This document shows positions 17,227-28,538 of a stretch of 64,000 bases of DNA, one piece after another. The notes under the pieces were generated by a model that was not told the DNA's origin, made no database searches, and saw nothing but the letters and a program-made list of their open reading frames with translations. The position numbers and the translations under genes are program-made. Position 1 is the first letter of the stretch. Each line of letters begins with the position of its first letter. The DNA comes from Chiayiivirga sp. Lineage in GTDB: Bacteria; Pseudomonadota; Gammaproteobacteria; Xanthomonadales; Xanthomonadaceae. The DNA lies in contig JALCLA010000002.1 of NCBI GenBank assembly GCA_022647565.1, positions 62,001 through 126,000 on the forward strand, written 5' to 3'.

Positions 17227-19106
17227 CCCGCCGGCCGCAACGCGCCGCGTTCCACCAGGGCGCAGATGCGTGCGACATCACCGTCCATGGCGCGGTCGCG
17301 CGCCATGAAACCGATCTCGCCACGCACCGTCGCCAGCGCCACCTGCACCGCATCGCCGGGATGGAACTCGCCGCTCTCGGCCAGCTGCCGCATCAGCTCG
17401 CCGCACTCGGACCGGAACTGCGGGTAACTCGCGTGGTCGGGGTGCGGCGCGTTGCCGATCTTGCCGATCAGGGCATCGACATCGCCGCAGCGCGCCAGCG
17501 AGCGCGCTGCGTTGATCATCTCGCGCCGATAGTCCAGCGCCTGCGCCGCGGTGTAGATCTCCAGCGCCAGCACCTTGCCGAGGTCGTTGGCCATCGCCAG
17601 TACGTGGCGAGCCTCGTTCGCGCCCATCGAGACATGGTCCTCGGCATTCGCGCTGGTCGGGATCGAATAGACCGAGGCCGGCATCGCGCGACTGCTCAGA
17701 TCGTTGACGATGGCCGCGGCGGTGTACTGCACGATCATGAAGCCCGACTCGGTCGAATCCTCGTTGCCGATCAGGAATGGCGGCAGGCCGTCGTTCGTGG
17801 CCGGATCGACCAGCTTGTTGAGGCGCCGCTCGGAAATGCTGGCCAGCACCGGGATCGCGGCCTTGACGTAGCTCATCGCCAGCGCCAGCGGCATGCCGTG
17901 GAAATGGCCGGCCGAGATCACCTGCTCCTCCACATGCGCCTTCGCCGCGTCGGGGAACACGATGGGGTTGTCGGTCAGGGCGTTCAGCTCGATCTCGAGC
18001 ACACGCGCCGCCTGCGCCACGGCGTCACGCACCGCGCCGTGCACCTGCGGCACGCAACGCAGCGAGTAGCTGTCCTGCGGTTGGTGCTTTTTCCCGCCAC
18101 GGAAGGGCAGGAAGCGGCAGTAGAACTTTTCGCGCCCGTGGCGCTGCTCCAGCGGCACCCAATCCCAGGCCAGATCGAAGCGCAGCGCCTGCAGCTCCTT
18201 CGTGTTCCAGCTGCTCGGCTGCCACGGGCGGAACTTCGGTACCAGATGGTAGGCAACATCGGCGAGAGTCGATCCATCGAGCAGGGCGCGAAGATGCGCG
18301 GCTGCCGCAACCTGTCCCGGATGTGGACGCAGGGCGTGCACTTCCGGCGCGAACGCACCCAATCGTCCCGCAAAGGCTTCGATCGTCATCGCCGCGGCAA
18401 GATCGGCGGTGTCGAGCAGCTCCTCCAGCTTCGCCAGCGCCAGCACGCCGGTCGCCAGCATCTGTGCGGTGCCGTTGTTGAGCGCCAGGCCTTCCTTGAA
18501 GGACAAGGACAACGGCGCCAGCCCGGCGCGCCGCAAGGCTTCCGCGCCCGCGATTCGTTCGCCTTCGTAGAAGGCTTCGCCCCCGCCGAGCAGCACGATG
18601 GCCAGGTGCGATAGCGGCGCGAGATCGCCACTGGCACCGACCGAACCCAGCTGCGGCACCACCGGCGCGACCCCGGCATTGAGCAAGGCGGCCAGCGCCT
18701 GCAGGGTTTCGACCCGGATGCCGGAATGACCCAGCATCAAGGTGTTGATGCGGATGCACAGCATCGCGCGCACCACGTCCACCGGGAACGGTTCGCCGAC
18801 GCACACCGCGTGGGTGACGATCAGGTTGCGTTGCAGCTCCTCCGGCAGCGTCTGCGCCTCGGAGGTCGAACCCGGCAACTGCTCGCGCAGCCGATGCGCG
18901 CCGAGCAACTTGTCGGCATTGCTGCCGAAACCGGTATTGACGCCGTAGATCGGCTCCTCGCGTCGCGCCTGCTCGGCGAGGAAATCGGCCGCGCGCGCCA
19001 CCGCAGGCAACTGGTCGCTGGCCAACGCGACACTGGCACCGCGTGCCACCGCGATCAGTTGGGCGCGACTCAGCGAGCGACCGTCGAGACGGATCACCCC
19101 GCTCAC
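17223..19106 (-). CDS. HAL/PAL-family aromatic amino acid ammonia-lyase (HutH-like, enlarged)
   Basis: A 627-residue lyase, about 110 longer than typical HutH. The MIO cofactor triad A158-S159-G160 is intact ([14 protein letters not shown]), as are Y54 (YGVNTGFG), QDSYSLRC and [14 protein letters not shown]99 in LIVTHAV is the histidine-type selectivity position. The glutamate that HutH has in its ASENK segment is replaced ([11 protein letters not shown]). An extra 50 or so residues (about 285-342) lie just before QDSYSLRC, and the C-terminus is extended. It removes ammonia from histidine or an aromatic amino acid, giving urocanate or a cinnamate. It overlaps both hisS and the crotonase gene by four bases. 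Histidine is plausible given hutF/hutI in the window, but the substrate is open. Confidence 0.82.
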   Translation of the reverse strand: MSGVIRLDGRSLSRAQLIAVARGASVALASDQLPAVARAADFLAEQARREEPIYGVNTGFGSNADKLLGAHRLREQLPGSTSEAQTLPEELQRNLIVTHAVCVGEPFPVDVVRAMLCIRINTLMLGHSGIRVETLQALAALLNAGVAPVVPQLGSVGASGDLAPLSHLAIVLLGGGEAFYEGERIAGAEALRRAGLAPLSLSFKEGLALNNGTAQMLATGVLALAKLEELLDTADLAAAMTIEAFAGRLGAFAPEVHALRPHPGQVAAAAHLRALLDGSTLADVAYHLVPKFRPWQPSSWNTKELQALRFDLAWDWVPLEQRHGREKFYCRFLPFRGGKKHQPQDSYSLRCVPQVHGAVRDAVAQAARVLEIELNALTDNPIVFPDAAKAHVEEQVISAGHFHGMPLALAMSYVKAAIPVLASISERRLNKLVDPATNDGLPPFLIGNEDSTESGFMIVQYTAAAIVNDLSSRAMPASVYSIPTSANAEDHVSMGANEARHVLAMANDLGKVLALEIYTAAQALDYRREMINAARSLARCGDVDALIGKIGNAPHPDHASYPQFRSECGELMRQLAESGEFHPGDAVQVALATVRGEIGFMARDRAMDGDVARICALVERGALRPAG

Positions 19107-20488
19107 GGCGTCACCCCAGGCAGCTTCATGGCGCGGGCCTGTTCCAGTTCCACCCGCAAGGCCTTCACCAGATCGGTACGCGCTACGCTGAATTGTTCCT
19201 GCTTGCGCATGTCCTTCACCGTCACGGTGCCGGTCGCCGCCTCATCCTCGCCCAGCACCAGCACGAACCGGATGCCGGCGCGATCGGCGTACTGGAATTG
19301 CTTCGCCAGCTTCTTCGGCTCGAGCTGCACTTCGGTGTTGATGCCGGCCGCACGCAACTGCGCAGCCAGTTCGAGGTACTGCGGCAGGCGTGCTTCGTCC
19401 ATCTGGCTCACCAGCACCTCGACCGAGCTCTCGGCGGTGGAGACGAGGCCTGCCTCGCGCAATTGCCAGAACAGGCGCGTCAGGCCGATGGAAATTCCCA
19501 CGCCCGGCAGATGCGACTTGGTGTAGTGCCCGGCCAGGTTCTCGTAGCGCCCACCCGAACAGATCGATCCGATTTGCGGATAGGCATCCAGCGTGGTCTC
19601 GTAGACAGTACCGGTGTAGTAATCCAGCCCGCGCGCAATGGACAGGTTGATTGCGTAGTTCTTCTCCGGCACGCCGAGCGCACGCACCAGCTCCAGCACC
19701 TCGACCAACTCCTTGCGACCCTGCTCGAAGGCCTCGCTGCCACCACCCAGAGCCGCCAGCTTCGCCACGGCATCGGCATGCGATCCGGAGCGGATCGCGA
19801 CGAAATCCAGCACCCGCTGCGCGGCTTCGGCGCTCAGTCCGAACCCTTCGCCCATCAGGCTCGCGCGCACGTAGTCGGCACCGCGCTTGTCGAGCTTGTC
19901 GACCTCGCGCAGCATCATCGCCTGCGACTCGCCTTCGGTCACGCCCAGGCCTTCGAAGAAGCCGCGCATCAGCTTGCGGTTGTTGAGCTGGATGGTGAAA
20001 TCGCCGATCGCCAGTTCGCTGAACACCGCGAAGATCACGGCCGGCAGTTCGGCGTCGAAACGCACGCTGAGCGCATCCTTGCCGATCACGTCGATGTCGC
20101 ACTGGTAGAACTCGCGGAAGCGACCACGCTGGGCGCGTTCGCCGCGATACACGCGTTGCATCTGGTAGCGCCGGAACGGGAAGCCCAGCTCGTGTTCGTG
20201 CTCGGCCACGTAACGCGCCAGCGGCACGGTGAGATCGAAACGCAGGGCCATTTCCGGCGCGTTGCCTTGCTCCATCGCGCCGGTGGACTGCACGAAATAC
20301 ACCTGGCGCTCGGTCTCGCCGCCGCTCTTGGTCAGCAGCACCTCGGTCAGTTCCATCACCGGCGTTTCCACCGGCAGGAAGCCGAAGCGCTCGAAATTGC
20401 GCCGGATGGTGTCCAGCATGTGCTGGAAGGCGATCTGGTCACGGGGCAACAGCTCCATGACCCCGGGCGGGGTGCGAGGCTTGATCAC
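19103..20488 (-). CDS. hisS: Histidyl-tRNA synthetase
   Basis: A 461-residue class II synthetase that charges tRNA-His. Motif 2 region ([20 protein letters not shown]), the histidine signature ([14 protein letters not shown]), the GGRYENL loop and a C-terminal anticodon-binding domain are all present. The protein starts [20 protein letters not shown], a variant of the usual RGTxDxLP entry. It leads an operon with the ammonia-lyase and the crotonase. Confidence 0.95.
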   Translation of the reverse strand: MIKPRTPPGVMELLPRDQIAFQHMLDTIRRNFERFGFLPVETPVMELTEVLLTKSGGETERQVYFVQSTGAMEQGNAPEMALRFDLTVPLARYVAEHEHELGFPFRRYQMQRVYRGERAQRGRFREFYQCDIDVIGKDALSVRFDAELPAVIFAVFSELAIGDFTIQLNNRKLMRGFFEGLGVTEGESQAMMLREVDKLDKRGADYVRASLMGEGFGLSAEAAQRVLDFVAIRSGSHADAVAKLAALGGGSEAFEQGRKELVEVLELVRALGVPEKNYAINLSIARGLDYYTGTVYETTLDAYPQIGSICSGGRYENLAGHYTKSHLPGVGISIGLTRLFWQLREAGLVSTAESSVEVLVSQMDEARLPQYLELAAQLRAAGINTEVQLEPKKLAKQFQYADRAGIRFVLVLGEDEAATGTVTVKDMRKQEQFSVARTDLVKALRVELEQARAMKLPGVTP

Positions 20489-20652
20489 GGCCGGAATTCC
20501 GAAAGGTCAGACGGGGCGGCCGCGGAGTCAGCCCGCCGGCCGGGCACGCAAGTTTACCCGCTGCGCACCGGCCCCGGCCGCCCCCGTCCGAGCCGATTCC
20601 AGACCCTTGCCTCGCCCCGGAACGGCCCGTACAATGCGCGGCTCGTCCGTGT

Positions 20653-20729
20653 CGGGGTGTAGCTCAGCCTGGTAGAGCGCTACGTTCGGGACGTAGAAGT
20701 CGCAGGTTCAAATCCTGTCTCCCCGACCA
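20653..20729 (+). tRNA. tRNA-Pro(CGG)
   Basis: A 77-base cloverleaf. The acceptor arm (CGGGGTG with CTCCCCG) has one mismatched pair. The D arm is GCTCAGCCTGGTAGAGC. The anticodon stem CTACG/CGTAG holds the loop TTCGGGA, anticodon CGG. The T loop is TTCAAAT, and CCA is encoded. It reads the proline codon CCG. It sits 70 bases from the 3' end of the convergent proA gene. Confidence 0.97.
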
Positions 20730-20745
20730 ATCTCGACGAATCGAT

Positions 20746-20766
20746 AACCGGCGCAAGCCGGTTTTT
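20746..20766 (+). terminator. Intrinsic terminator of tRNA-Pro(CGG)
   Basis: A 7-bp stem AACCGGC/GCCGGTT with loop GCAA followed directly by a T run, starting 17 bases after the CCA end. It is a textbook Rho-independent terminator for the tRNA transcript. Confidence 0.9.
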
Positions 20767-20799
20767 CGTTTCCGCCGCCAGCCATTCGACCCCGCCCGC

Positions 20800-22068
20800 T
20801 CAAGCGGGGCGCGAGCCGGCATGCCGGACCTGGCCTTCGCCGCGCACCACGAAGCGCTCGATGGTCAGCGACTCGGCCCCCATCGGGCCATAGGCGTGCA
20901 GGCGCGTGGTGGAGATGCCGATCTCGGCGCCCAGGCCCAGTTCGCCGCCGTCGGAAAAGCGCGACGACGCATTCACCATCACCACGGCCGAGCGCAGCGC
21001 GCGGACGAAACGTTCGGCCCCGGCTTCGTCGCGCGTGGCGATGACTTCGGTGTGGTCGGAGCCGTAGCGTCGGATATGCGCGATCGCGGCGTCGAGATCG
21101 TCCACCACGCGGATCGCGAGGATCAGATCGAGGAACTCGGCGGCATAGTCGCTTTCGGTCGCCGCAGTGAGGCCAGACACGAGCGCGCGCGTTGCCTCGC
21201 AGCCACGCAGTTCGACGCCGCGTGCGCGCAAGGCTGCGGCCGCGCGCGGCAGGAACTGCGCCGCGATATCGCGATGCACCAGCAAGGTTTCCAAGGCGTT
21301 GCACACCGCCGGGCGCGTGGTCTTGCCGTCGATCAACAGGTTCAGCGCCAGATCGAGGTCGGCAGCGGCATCCACGTAGAGATGGCACACGCCTTGATAG
21401 TGTTTGATCACCGGCACGCGCGCATGTTCGGCGACGAAGCGGATCAGGCGTTCGCCGCCACGCGGAATGGCGAGGTCGATCAAATCGCTCAGTTGCAGCA
21501 AGGCCAGGACATGCTCGTGCGCGGGATCATCGATCGTCGTGATCGCGGCATCTGGCAGGCCGTGCTCGCGCAGCACCGCGCGCAGGCTGGCGGCGATCGC
21601 GGCATTGCTGCGCCGCGCCTCGCGTCCACCACGCAGGATCGCGCTATTGCCTGCGCGCAGGCACAAGGCGGCGGCATCGGCGGTGACGTTGGGGCGCGCC
21701 TCGTAAATCATCGCGATCAAGCCCAGCGGCAAGCGCACGCGCTCCACCACGATGCCATTCGGACGGGTTTCGCGCCGCGTCAGCTGTCCGACCGGATCGG
21801 GCAAGCCTGCCACGACGCGCACGCCGGCGGCGACGCCGTGCAAGCGTTCGCGATCCAGGCGCAAACGGTCGACCAGGGCCGGCGAGAGTTCGCGCTCGCG
21901 CGCGTCTGCCAGGTCTTCGGCATTGGCCGCGAGGATGGCGTCGGCATCCGCCATCAGCCGTTCCGCCATCGCAAAAATCAGCGCGTCGCGTTGTTCGGCG
22001 GTCAGCGCCGCAATCTCGCGCTGCGCCTCGCGCGCCGCGATTGCGAGCGATCGCACATCGAGGCTCAT
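20800..22068 (-). CDS. proA: Gamma-glutamyl phosphate reductase
   Basis: A 422-residue NADPH enzyme of proline synthesis. It reduces glutamyl-5-phosphate to the semialdehyde. The catalytic cysteine is in [46 protein letters not shown] and [20 protein letters not shown] are all conserved. It is the last gene of the arginine/proline operon and overlaps proB by four bases. Confidence 0.96.
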   Translation of the reverse strand: MSLDVRSLAIAAREAQREIAALTAEQRDALIFAMAERLMADADAILAANAEDLADARERELSPALVDRLRLDRERLHGVAAGVRVVAGLPDPVGQLTRRETRPNGIVVERVRLPLGLIAMIYEARPNVTADAAALCLRAGNSAILRGGREARRSNAAIAASLRAVLREHGLPDAAITTIDDPAHEHVLALLQLSDLIDLAIPRGGERLIRFVAEHARVPVIKHYQGVCHLYVDAAADLDLALNLLIDGKTTRPAVCNALETLLVHRDIAAQFLPRAAAALRARGVELRGCEATRALVSGLTAATESDYAAEFLDLILAIRVVDDLDAAIAHIRRYGSDHTEVIATRDEAGAERFVRALRSAVVMVNASSRFSDGGELGLGAEIGISTTRLHAYGPMGAESLTIERFVVRGEGQVRHAGSRPA

Positions 22069-23228
22069 GCGCCCTGCTCCTCGGACGCCACCAGCACCAG
22101 GTCATCGCGATGCACCACGTTCTCGCCATAGCTGTAACCGAGCGTGGCCTCGATCTCGCGCGACTGCCGGCCCTTGATGCGGCGGACTTCCTGCGCCGAA
22201 TACTGCGCCACGCCGCGTGCCAGCACCTTGTCCTCGGCGGCGGCGCGAATCTCCACCACATCGCCGCGACCAAACTCGCCCTGCACCTCGCTGATGCCAC
22301 CGGGCAACAGCGAGGCGCCGCCGCCGCACAAGGCGCGCGCCGCACCGGCATCGACACGCACCGCGCCCGAGGCCGCCGGCGCGTGCCGGATCCAGTGCTT
22401 GCGCGCGGCAAGGCGAGATCGCGCCGGTGCAATCCGCGTGCCGTGCAGCACCTCGTTCGACAAGGCACGCACCGCATCGGCATCGCTGCCGGGAAACAGC
22501 ACGGTCGCGATGCCGGCCTCGGCCGCCTTCTGCGCCGCCTGCAGCTTGGTCAACATGCCGCCGGTGCCGTGCGTGCTGCCCGCGCCGCCGGCCATGGCCA
22601 GCGTGGCGGGAGAAATCGCATCGAGCGTGAGGACCGGTTTTGCCTCGGACTGCGTGCGCGGATCGGCGTCGTACAGGCCCGGAACATCACTCGCGATCAG
22701 CAGCAGATCGGCATCGACCAGCGCCGCGACCATGGCGGCGAGGTTGTCGTTGTCACCGAGCTTGAGTTCGTCCACACCAACGGTGTCGTTCTCGTTCACC
22801 ACCGGCAAGGCGCCCAGGCGCAGCAACTCGCGCAGGGTGGCGCGTGCATTGAGATAGCGACGACGATGCTTCAAGTCATCGTGGGTGAGCAGCACCTGTG
22901 CCACCGGTGCATCGAAGAAACGCTGCCACAACGCGATGACCTGTGCCTGCCCGAGCGCAGCCAGGGCCTGCTTGCCGGCGAGCGAATCGCGCTCCGCGCC
23001 GTTCTGACGCAAGAGCGCGCGCCCCGCCGCCACCGCGCCTGACGAGACGATTACGAGCTCGCGTCCTGCGACGCGACTGCGTCGCACGAACTCGGCCAAA
23101 CCCAGCACATGACGCGTGCTCAATCCCGCATCGCTGGCTGCCAGCAGACTGCTTCCGACCTTCAGCACCGCCCGCCGCCACGAGGGCAGCGGTTGCGCGG
23201 GAAAGCGCGCAAGCGCGGGCGCATTCAT
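22065..23228 (-). CDS. proB: Glutamate 5-kinase
   Basis: A 387-residue kinase making glutamyl-5-phosphate, the first proline step and the usual feedback point for proline. The amino acid kinase domain has [41 protein letters not shown] and [17 protein letters not shown]-terminal PUA domain (about 280-375) follows. The start at 23228 overlaps the argH stop (ATGA) and gives the normal length. The frame is open further upstream in argH, which is not used. Confidence 0.95.
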   Translation of the reverse strand: MNAPALARFPAQPLPSWRRAVLKVGSSLLAASDAGLSTRHVLGLAEFVRRSRVAGRELVIVSSGAVAAGRALLRQNGAERDSLAGKQALAALGQAQVIALWQRFFDAPVAQVLLTHDDLKHRRRYLNARATLRELLRLGALPVVNENDTVGVDELKLGDNDNLAAMVAALVDADLLLIASDVPGLYDADPRTQSEAKPVLTLDAISPATLAMAGGAGSTHGTGGMLTKLQAAQKAAEAGIATVLFPGSDADAVRALSNEVLHGTRIAPARSRLAARKHWIRHAPAASGAVRVDAGAARALCGGGASLLPGGISEVQGEFGRGDVVEIRAAAEDKVLARGVAQYSAQEVRRIKGRQSREIEATLGYSYGENVVHRDDLVLVASEEQGA

Positions 23229-24514
23229 GCGAGCGCCGCCAAGCGCGCGCGCAACACGCCCAGGCGCAAATCGCCGGCCGCGCCGGGCGAACTGCGTGCC
23301 GCGAGACTGGCTTCCGGCGTGCGACCCTGGCCCAGGTTGGTCGCGTCCGCGGCCGCGCGATAAGCCTCGCGGAAAGGTACGCCGGCGGCGGCCTGTTCGA
23401 TTGCCACGTCGGTGGCGTACATCGACGCGTCGATCGCGGCGCGCATCGCGCCTTCGTTCCACTGCACTCCGCGCAGCAATCCCGGCAACAGCGAAAGCGC
23501 CGCCAGTCCGTGGCTGAACCCATGGAACAGCGCGCCCTTGCTGAACTGCAGGTCGCGTTGATAGCCCGAGGGAAGCGACAGCAGATGCTCGATCTCGGCG
23601 CGGGCTGCGGCCACGTTCGCATAGGTGGCGCGCATCAGCTCCACTACGTCCGGATTGCGCTTGTTCGGCATGATGGAACTGCCGGTGGTGTATTCGGCCG
23701 GCAGCGACACGAAACCGAACTCGGCCGTGGTGAACAGGCTCAGGTCCCAGGCCAGGCGGCGCAAGTCGAGCACGGCGCTGCCGAGCGCATCGAGCGCGCC
23801 GATCTCGAACTTGCCGCGCGAAAGTTGCGCATAGGTGGCCGCCACCTGCATCCGCGCGAAGCCGAGGCGCTGCGTGGTGTGGTCACGATCCAGCGCGAGG
23901 TTCACGCCATAGCCAGCCGCACTGCCGAGCGGATTCGCATCGAGCCAGTCGCGCGTCTGGCGCGCGCGCACCGCATCATCAATGAAGGCTTCGGCCCAGC
24001 CAGCCCACCACATCGCGGTGGAAGACACCACCGCGCGCTGCAGATGGGTGTAACCGGGCATCGGGATGGCTTCGCTCGCGGCGCGCTCCAGACACACCTG
24101 CGCGCATTCACGGCAAAGCGCGTCCAGTTCACCCAGGCGCTGCTTCAGCCACAGGCGCGTGGCCACCAGGATCTGGTCGTTGCGGCTGCGGCCCGTGTGC
24201 ACCCTGCGCCCCGCATCGCCGAGGCGTTCGGTGAGGCGCGCTTCGATCGCGCTATGCCCGTCCTCGTAACGCTCGTCCAGCACGAAGTGGCCGGCGGCCA
24301 CGTCCCCGGCCAGCGCCACGAGTTCCCGATCCAGCGCCACCGCTTCGTCCGCGGAAACCACGCCGATGCGTTGCAAGGCTTCGACATGGGCGCGACTGGC
24401 TTCGATGTCATGCGGCAGGAACTCGCGATCCAGGATCACGTCGTCGCCGGCGAGGAACTTCATGATGCGCGGGTCGATCTTCACGCCCGCCTTCTGCCAC
24501 AGCACGCCGCTCAT
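23225..24514 (-). CDS. argH: Argininosuccinate lyase
   Basis: A 429-residue member of the fumarase/aspartase superfamily that splits argininosuccinate to arginine and fumarate. The signature loop is [30 protein letters not shown] and the catalytic-histidine region PGYTHLQRA are also present. It starts at ATG 24514, overlapping the argC stop by four bases. It is slightly shorter than the E. coli enzyme, as in xanthomonads. Confidence 0.95.
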   Translation of the reverse strand: MSGVLWQKAGVKIDPRIMKFLAGDDVILDREFLPHDIEASRAHVEALQRIGVVSADEAVALDRELVALAGDVAAGHFVLDERYEDGHSAIEARLTERLGDAGRRVHTGRSRNDQILVATRLWLKQRLGELDALCRECAQVCLERAASEAIPMPGYTHLQRAVVSSTAMWWAGWAEAFIDDAVRARQTRDWLDANPLGSAAGYGVNLALDRDHTTQRLGFARMQVAATYAQLSRGKFEIGALDALGSAVLDLRRLAWDLSLFTTAEFGFVSLPAEYTTGSSIMPNKRNPDVVELMRATYANVAAARAEIEHLLSLPSGYQRDLQFSKGALFHGFSHGLAALSLLPGLLRGVQWNEGAMRAAIDASMYATDVAIEQAAAGVPFREAYRAAADATNLGQGRTPEASLAARSSPGAAGDLRLGVLRARLAALA

Positions 24515-25467
24515 GCCTGCACCCCGATGCCGGTCAATTCTCCAAGCCCGAAGGCCAGGTTGAGGTTCTGCAACGCCTGCGTGGCCGCACCCTTGAGCAG
24601 GTTGTCTTCGGTCGCCACCACCACCAGGCGCCGCCCGTCCCCGGACAAGGCAAAGCCGCCGATCTCGACGTGGTGACACCCGGCGATGCGGCTGACCCAG
24701 GGCGCGTCTTCCTGCACTCGGACGAGCGCCTCGTTGGTGTAGTGCGCGAGATAGCGTTCTCGCACTTCATCAAGCGCGAACGCGCGCGCCAGATGCAGAT
24801 TGGCCGTGAGGGTGATGCCGCGAAAATGCGGCGCGACATGCGGCATGAACTCGACGGCATGCCCCAGATGCCGCGTCACTTCGCGTTCGTGCAAATGGCC
24901 GGTGAGGGCGTAGGGCATGAGGTTGTCACGCAGTTTCTCTGCATCGTTCTTGTCCGAAGGCGTGGTGCCGGCACCGGAGTAACCCGACACACCGAAACAC
25001 TGCACCGCACCGTCGAGCACATCGAGCATGGGCGCGATCGCGAGTTGCATCGCCGTGGCGTAGCAGCCGGGATTGCTGATGCGGCGCTGGCCGGCGTAGC
25101 GCTCGCGCGTCAGTTCCGGCAGGCCGTAGTACCAGGCGTTATCGAAGCGATAGTCGGCCGACAGGTCCACGATCACGGGGTCGATGCCTTGCGCATCGAA
25201 CGCGGCAACGCAAGGCTCGGCCTTGCCATTGGGCAGCGCCAGCACCACGGCGTCGGCCCCCAGGCGTGGCAATTCTTCGTGCGCAGGCGAGGAATAGCGC
25301 AGGTCGCCCCGGTAGCGGTCGATGTGCCCGGAAACACACTGGCCGTCGAGTTCGCGCGAGGACACGAAGGCGAGCTCGAAGCGCGGGTGCACCGACAGCA
25401 AGCGAATCAGCTCGGCCCCGACGTAACCGCGCGCCCCGACCAACCCGACCTTGATGCCCGCACTCAT
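24511..25467 (-). CDS. argC: N-acetyl-gamma-glutamyl-phosphate reductase
   Basis: A 318-residue NADPH reductase producing N-acetylglutamate semialdehyde. The Rossmann motif [17 protein letters not shown], catalytic cysteine SNPGCYATA and the [13 protein letters not shown] and [10 protein letters not shown] segments identify it. The start is ATG 25467, overlapping the preceding GNAT gene by four bases. Confidence 0.94.
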   Translation of the reverse strand: MSAGIKVGLVGARGYVGAELIRLLSVHPRFELAFVSSRELDGQCVSGHIDRYRGDLRYSSPAHEELPRLGADAVVLALPNGKAEPCVAAFDAQGIDPVIVDLSADYRFDNAWYYGLPELTRERYAGQRRISNPGCYATAMQLAIAPMLDVLDGAVQCFGVSGYSGAGTTPSDKNDAEKLRDNLMPYALTGHLHEREVTRHLGHAVEFMPHVAPHFRGITLTANLHLARAFALDEVRERYLAHYTNEALVRVQEDAPWVSRIAGCHHVEIGGFALSGDGRRLVVVATEDNLLKGAATQALQNLNLAFGLGELTGIGVQA

Positions 25468-26063
25468 GACGCTGCTCCCGTGGCAAGCCGGTAATCCAAT
25501 CCCTGCTTCACCGCCGGCCACTCGCTCGCGATGATCGAGAACACCACCGTGTCGCGCACGCCGCCATCCGGCATGATCATGTGATTGCGCAGCACGCCAT
25601 CCTGCTTCGCGCCCAGACGCGCGATCGCGGCGCGCGAGCGGTGGTTGTGCCAGTGGGTGCGGAACTCAACCGCGATGCAATCCATCCGTTCGAACGCATG
25701 CGCCAGCAACAGGCGTTTGGCCTCGGTGTTGAGCGCGGTGCGCTGTACCCGCTGCGCGTACCAGGTCCAGCCGATCTCGACCCGGTGGTGCGCGGCCTCG
25801 ACATTGCCGTAACGGGTGCTGCCCACGATGGCGCCATCCGCATCGCGCACCACGAAGGGCAACGCACGGCCTTCGGCCTGCAAGGCGAGGGCGGTGTCGA
25901 TGTAGGCCTCCGTGTTCTCCGGCGATGGCACCGAGGTGAACCAGAGCTTCCACAACTCACCGTCCGCCGCCGCGACGCGCAGCCCGTCCGCGTGTTCGCG
26001 CGCGAGCGGCTCCAGCCGCACATGGCGGCCGCGAAGGCTCGGCACCTCGCGCCAGGAATTCAT
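25464..26063 (-). CDS. GNAT acetyltransferase within the arginine operon
   Basis: A 199-residue RimJ/RimL-type acetyltransferase: [57 protein letters not shown] and [20 protein letters not shown]. It overlaps both argB and argC by four bases, so it is expressed with the pathway. ArgB already carries an acetyltransferase domain, so this protein may do something else. Protein N-terminal or amino acid acetylation is possible, and the substrate is unknown. Confidence 0.85.
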   Translation of the reverse strand: MNSWREVPSLRGRHVRLEPLAREHADGLRVAAADGELWKLWFTSVPSPENTEAYIDTALALQAEGRALPFVVRDADGAIVGSTRYGNVEAAHHRVEIGWTWYAQRVQRTALNTEAKRLLLAHAFERMDCIAVEFRTHWHNHRSRAAIARLGAKQDGVLRNHMIMPDGGVRDTVVFSIIASEWPAVKQGLDYRLATGAAS

Positions 26064-27397
26064 GCCGCCACCACCGCATCCTTGAGGCTGGGTGGCAGGT
26101 CGCGACAGAACGCGACGCAGCGTTCGATCTCGCCAAAGGACTCCAGCCCGTACCAGAACACCTTCCACTGCTCCTGCTTGAGGCAGCCATCGGATTCGGA
26201 GTAGTAGAACGGATTGACCGGGTTGCCATGGCGCGAACGCCAGAACAGGCGCGGATTCTCGTCGCGCATCACCTGCCAGACGGCGCGCCCCAGGCCTTCG
26301 CCCTGCGCGTCGTCGAGCACGGCGAACTTGTCGAGGTAGGTCAGCCCGCCGACCTCGGTCAGGATCACCGCGGCGCGGAAGTTCTCGCTCACGTAGGCAC
26401 GACGCAGCGCGGTGCGCTCGAAGTAGTCGGGCAACAAACGACGGCCGAACGCCGACTCGATCAGTCCACGCAAACGCAGCAGATCCAGTTCCTGCCACGA
26501 CGACACGGTGAGCACACGCTCACCGCGTCGCACCAGGGTGCCCGAGCCCTTGTGCGTGAACAGTTCCTTCGCCAGCTCGGCCGGGCGCGTGATCGACACG
26601 GACGAGGTCAGCGGCAGCGAATCGAGCAGATCCTTGATCTGTTCGATCTTCACCTTCATGCCGCCATTGATCCACGGCTGCTGCATCAGTTGCGCGTACT
26701 CGGTGCTGAGATTGATCGAGTCGATCACACGACCCTCACCATCCAGCAAGCCGCCGGTGCCGGTGAGGAACACGATCTTGTACGGTTGCAACACCTTCAC
26801 CAGTTCGTTCGCGGCGAAGTCAGCATTGATGTTGAGGATCTGGCCGCCGGCCGTTTCGCCGAGGCTCGCGATCACCGGAATCGAACCGGCCGACAGGCTG
26901 GCTTCGATTGGCGCGAGGTTGACGCGCTTCACCTCGCCCACCAGGCCGAGCTGCTCGCGATCCAGGTAGTCGGCATCGAACACGCCCGAGACGATTGACG
27001 TGGCGCGCGCATCGCCGGCCTGCAAGGCTTCCACCAGCTTCAGGTTCTGCGCATGGAACACCCGCCGCACGATCGCGAGCGCTTCCGGCGTGGTGACGCG
27101 CAGGCCGTTCACGGTCTTCTTCTCGATGCCGGCCGCTGCCATTTCCTCGTCGAGTTGCGGCCCGGCGCCGTGGATCACGATGGGAGTCAGGCCCACGTCC
27201 TGCAGGAAAGCGAGCGAAGAGGTGAGTGCGTCCAGATCGTCGCGCAGCACCGCGCCACCGACCTTCACCACCGCGAAACGCTTGGCATCGAGCTGCGAGA
27301 AGCGCTTGAGGTACTGGTTGATCTCCTTCGCGCTGGCCATGCTGGAGAGCAGGCGCACGATGGTCTGGCGAGTCTGGAGTTCGTGCTTGTCGTTCAT
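26060..27397 (-). CDS. argB: Bifunctional N-acetylglutamate synthase/kinase
   Basis: A 445-residue fusion: an acetylglutamate kinase domain (about 30-290: [56 protein letters not shown]) followed by a DUF619-type acetyltransferase domain (about 300-445: [40 protein letters not shown]). This is the xanthomonad NAGS-K architecture, which covers the first two arginine steps in one protein and replaces a separate ArgA. Feedback by arginine is known for the family. The start at 27397 overlaps the argE' stop. Confidence 0.93.
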   Translation of the reverse strand: MNDKHELQTRQTIVRLLSSMASAKEINQYLKRFSQLDAKRFAVVKVGGAVLRDDLDALTSSLAFLQDVGLTPIVIHGAGPQLDEEMAAAGIEKKTVNGLRVTTPEALAIVRRVFHAQNLKLVEALQAGDARATSIVSGVFDADYLDREQLGLVGEVKRVNLAPIEASLSAGSIPVIASLGETAGGQILNINADFAANELVKVLQPYKIVFLTGTGGLLDGEGRVIDSINLSTEYAQLMQQPWINGGMKVKIEQIKDLLDSLPLTSSVSITRPAELAKELFTHKGSGTLVRRGERVLTVSSWQELDLLRLRGLIESAFGRRLLPDYFERTALRRAYVSENFRAAVILTEVGGLTYLDKFAVLDDAQGEGLGRAVWQVMRDENPRLFWRSRHGNPVNPFYYSESDGCLKQEQWKVFWYGLESFGEIERCVAFCRDLPPSLKDAVVAA

Positions 27398-28488
27398 GCG
27401 GCGCTGTTGCTCAGGATTCGGATCGCGTGTTCGGTGTATTGCTGCAACTGATCGAGCGCCACCCACTCGTCGGCAGTGTGGGCCTGGCCGATGTCGCCGG
27501 GGCCAAACACCAGTGCGGTGAGCCCGGCCTGCGAGAACAGCGAGGCCTCGGTCCAGAAATCCACGGCATTGCCGATCGGCAGGTGCAAGGCGTCGGCCAG
27601 GTCGCGTGCAGCGAGCCGACGCGCCTCAGCGTGTGTCACGTCGCCGGCCGGCAAGGATGGGCCGCGAAAGGTTTCCTCGTAGTGCGCCAGCGCCTCGCCC
27701 GCGGCGAAGCCGCGGAACGTTCCATGCAGGGCGTCGATATCCTGCGAGGGCAGCGGGCGGAAGCCGAAGCGAACCTCGCTCGCGGGCGCGATCATGTTGG
27801 CCTTGATACCGCCTTCCACTCGACCGAGATTGAAGCGCAGGCCGGTCAAGCCACCGAAGCGCGCGTGCGCCTGCGCTTCGACAAACTCCAATGCGCGCGC
27901 GCCCCAACGCACGGTCTGGTGCAAGGCGCTCGCGTCCATCGCATTCGCGCCCGAGGCATGGCCCGCGGCACCACGAAAACGCATCAGCACCGAGGCGATG
28001 CCACGATGCGCGAGCACGGCTTCACAGCGCGTCGGTTCGGCCACGAGGGCTTCACGGAAGCCGTGATCGCGCGCAAGAAAGGCGGCGATGCAACGCGCAT
28101 CGTTCGCTTCCTCGTCGGTGCTGAACAGGAACGCGGAATCGCCGTTCGTTTGTGCGGCGGCCGCGAGCAGACACGCGGCCGCGCCCTTGATATCGCAGGC
28201 ACCCAGGCCGATGGCGCGATCCTGCGTCACGCGCAGCGCGTGCGGATCGGCGCTCCAGTGCGGCGAACTCGGCACCGTGTCCAGATGCACGTTGAACAGC
28301 CGCGTTGGTGCGCCGCGCACAGCCAGCATCGACACTGCGCCGGCACCGTGGTCGGTCACTTCGACGCGAAACCCGGGCAACTGTGTGCGCAGGTAATCGA
28401 AGATGCCGCCCGTGCCGATATCGCGCGGCGGGTTGCGGGTGTCGAATGACACCAGTGCTTCGAGGTGCGGGAGGATCTTATCGAGCAT
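27394..28488 (-). CDS. argE: N-acetylcitrulline/acetylornithine deacetylase
   Basis: A 364-residue M20 metallopeptidase-fold deacetylase. Metal-site motifs are [27 protein letters not shown] and [12 protein letters not shown], with the glutamate pair in DEE, and [13 protein letters not shown]. In xanthomonads the substrate is N-acetylcitrulline, because the carbamoyltransferase acts on acetylornithine. The argF' gene at the head of this operon supports that reading. Confidence 0.9.
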   Translation of the reverse strand: MLDKILPHLEALVSFDTRNPPRDIGTGGIFDYLRTQLPGFRVEVTDHGAGAVSMLAVRGAPTRLFNVHLDTVPSSPHWSADPHALRVTQDRAIGLGACDIKGAAACLLAAAAQTNGDSAFLFSTDEEANDARCIAAFLARDHGFREALVAEPTRCEAVLAHRGIASVLMRFRGAAGHASGANAMDASALHQTVRWGARALEFVEAQAHARFGGLTGLRFNLGRVEGGIKANMIAPASEVRFGFRPLPSQDIDALHGTFRGFAAGEALAHYEETFRGPSLPAGDVTHAEARRLAARDLADALHLPIGNAVDFWTEASLFSQAGLTALVFGPGDIGQAHTADEWVALDQLQQYTEHAIRILSNSAA

Positions 28489-28538
28489 GGCCTTCGTGCA
28501 TATGGCTCGTCATTCCCGCTTTCGCGGGAATGACAGCA

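Noticed and set aside
20653..20729. tRNA-Pro(CGG) as a second attachment site paired with the 57-kb element
   Set aside because: The two tRNAs share only general tRNA-Pro features; no integrase or accessory genes flank this one. The tRNA next to proBA is probably coincidence.
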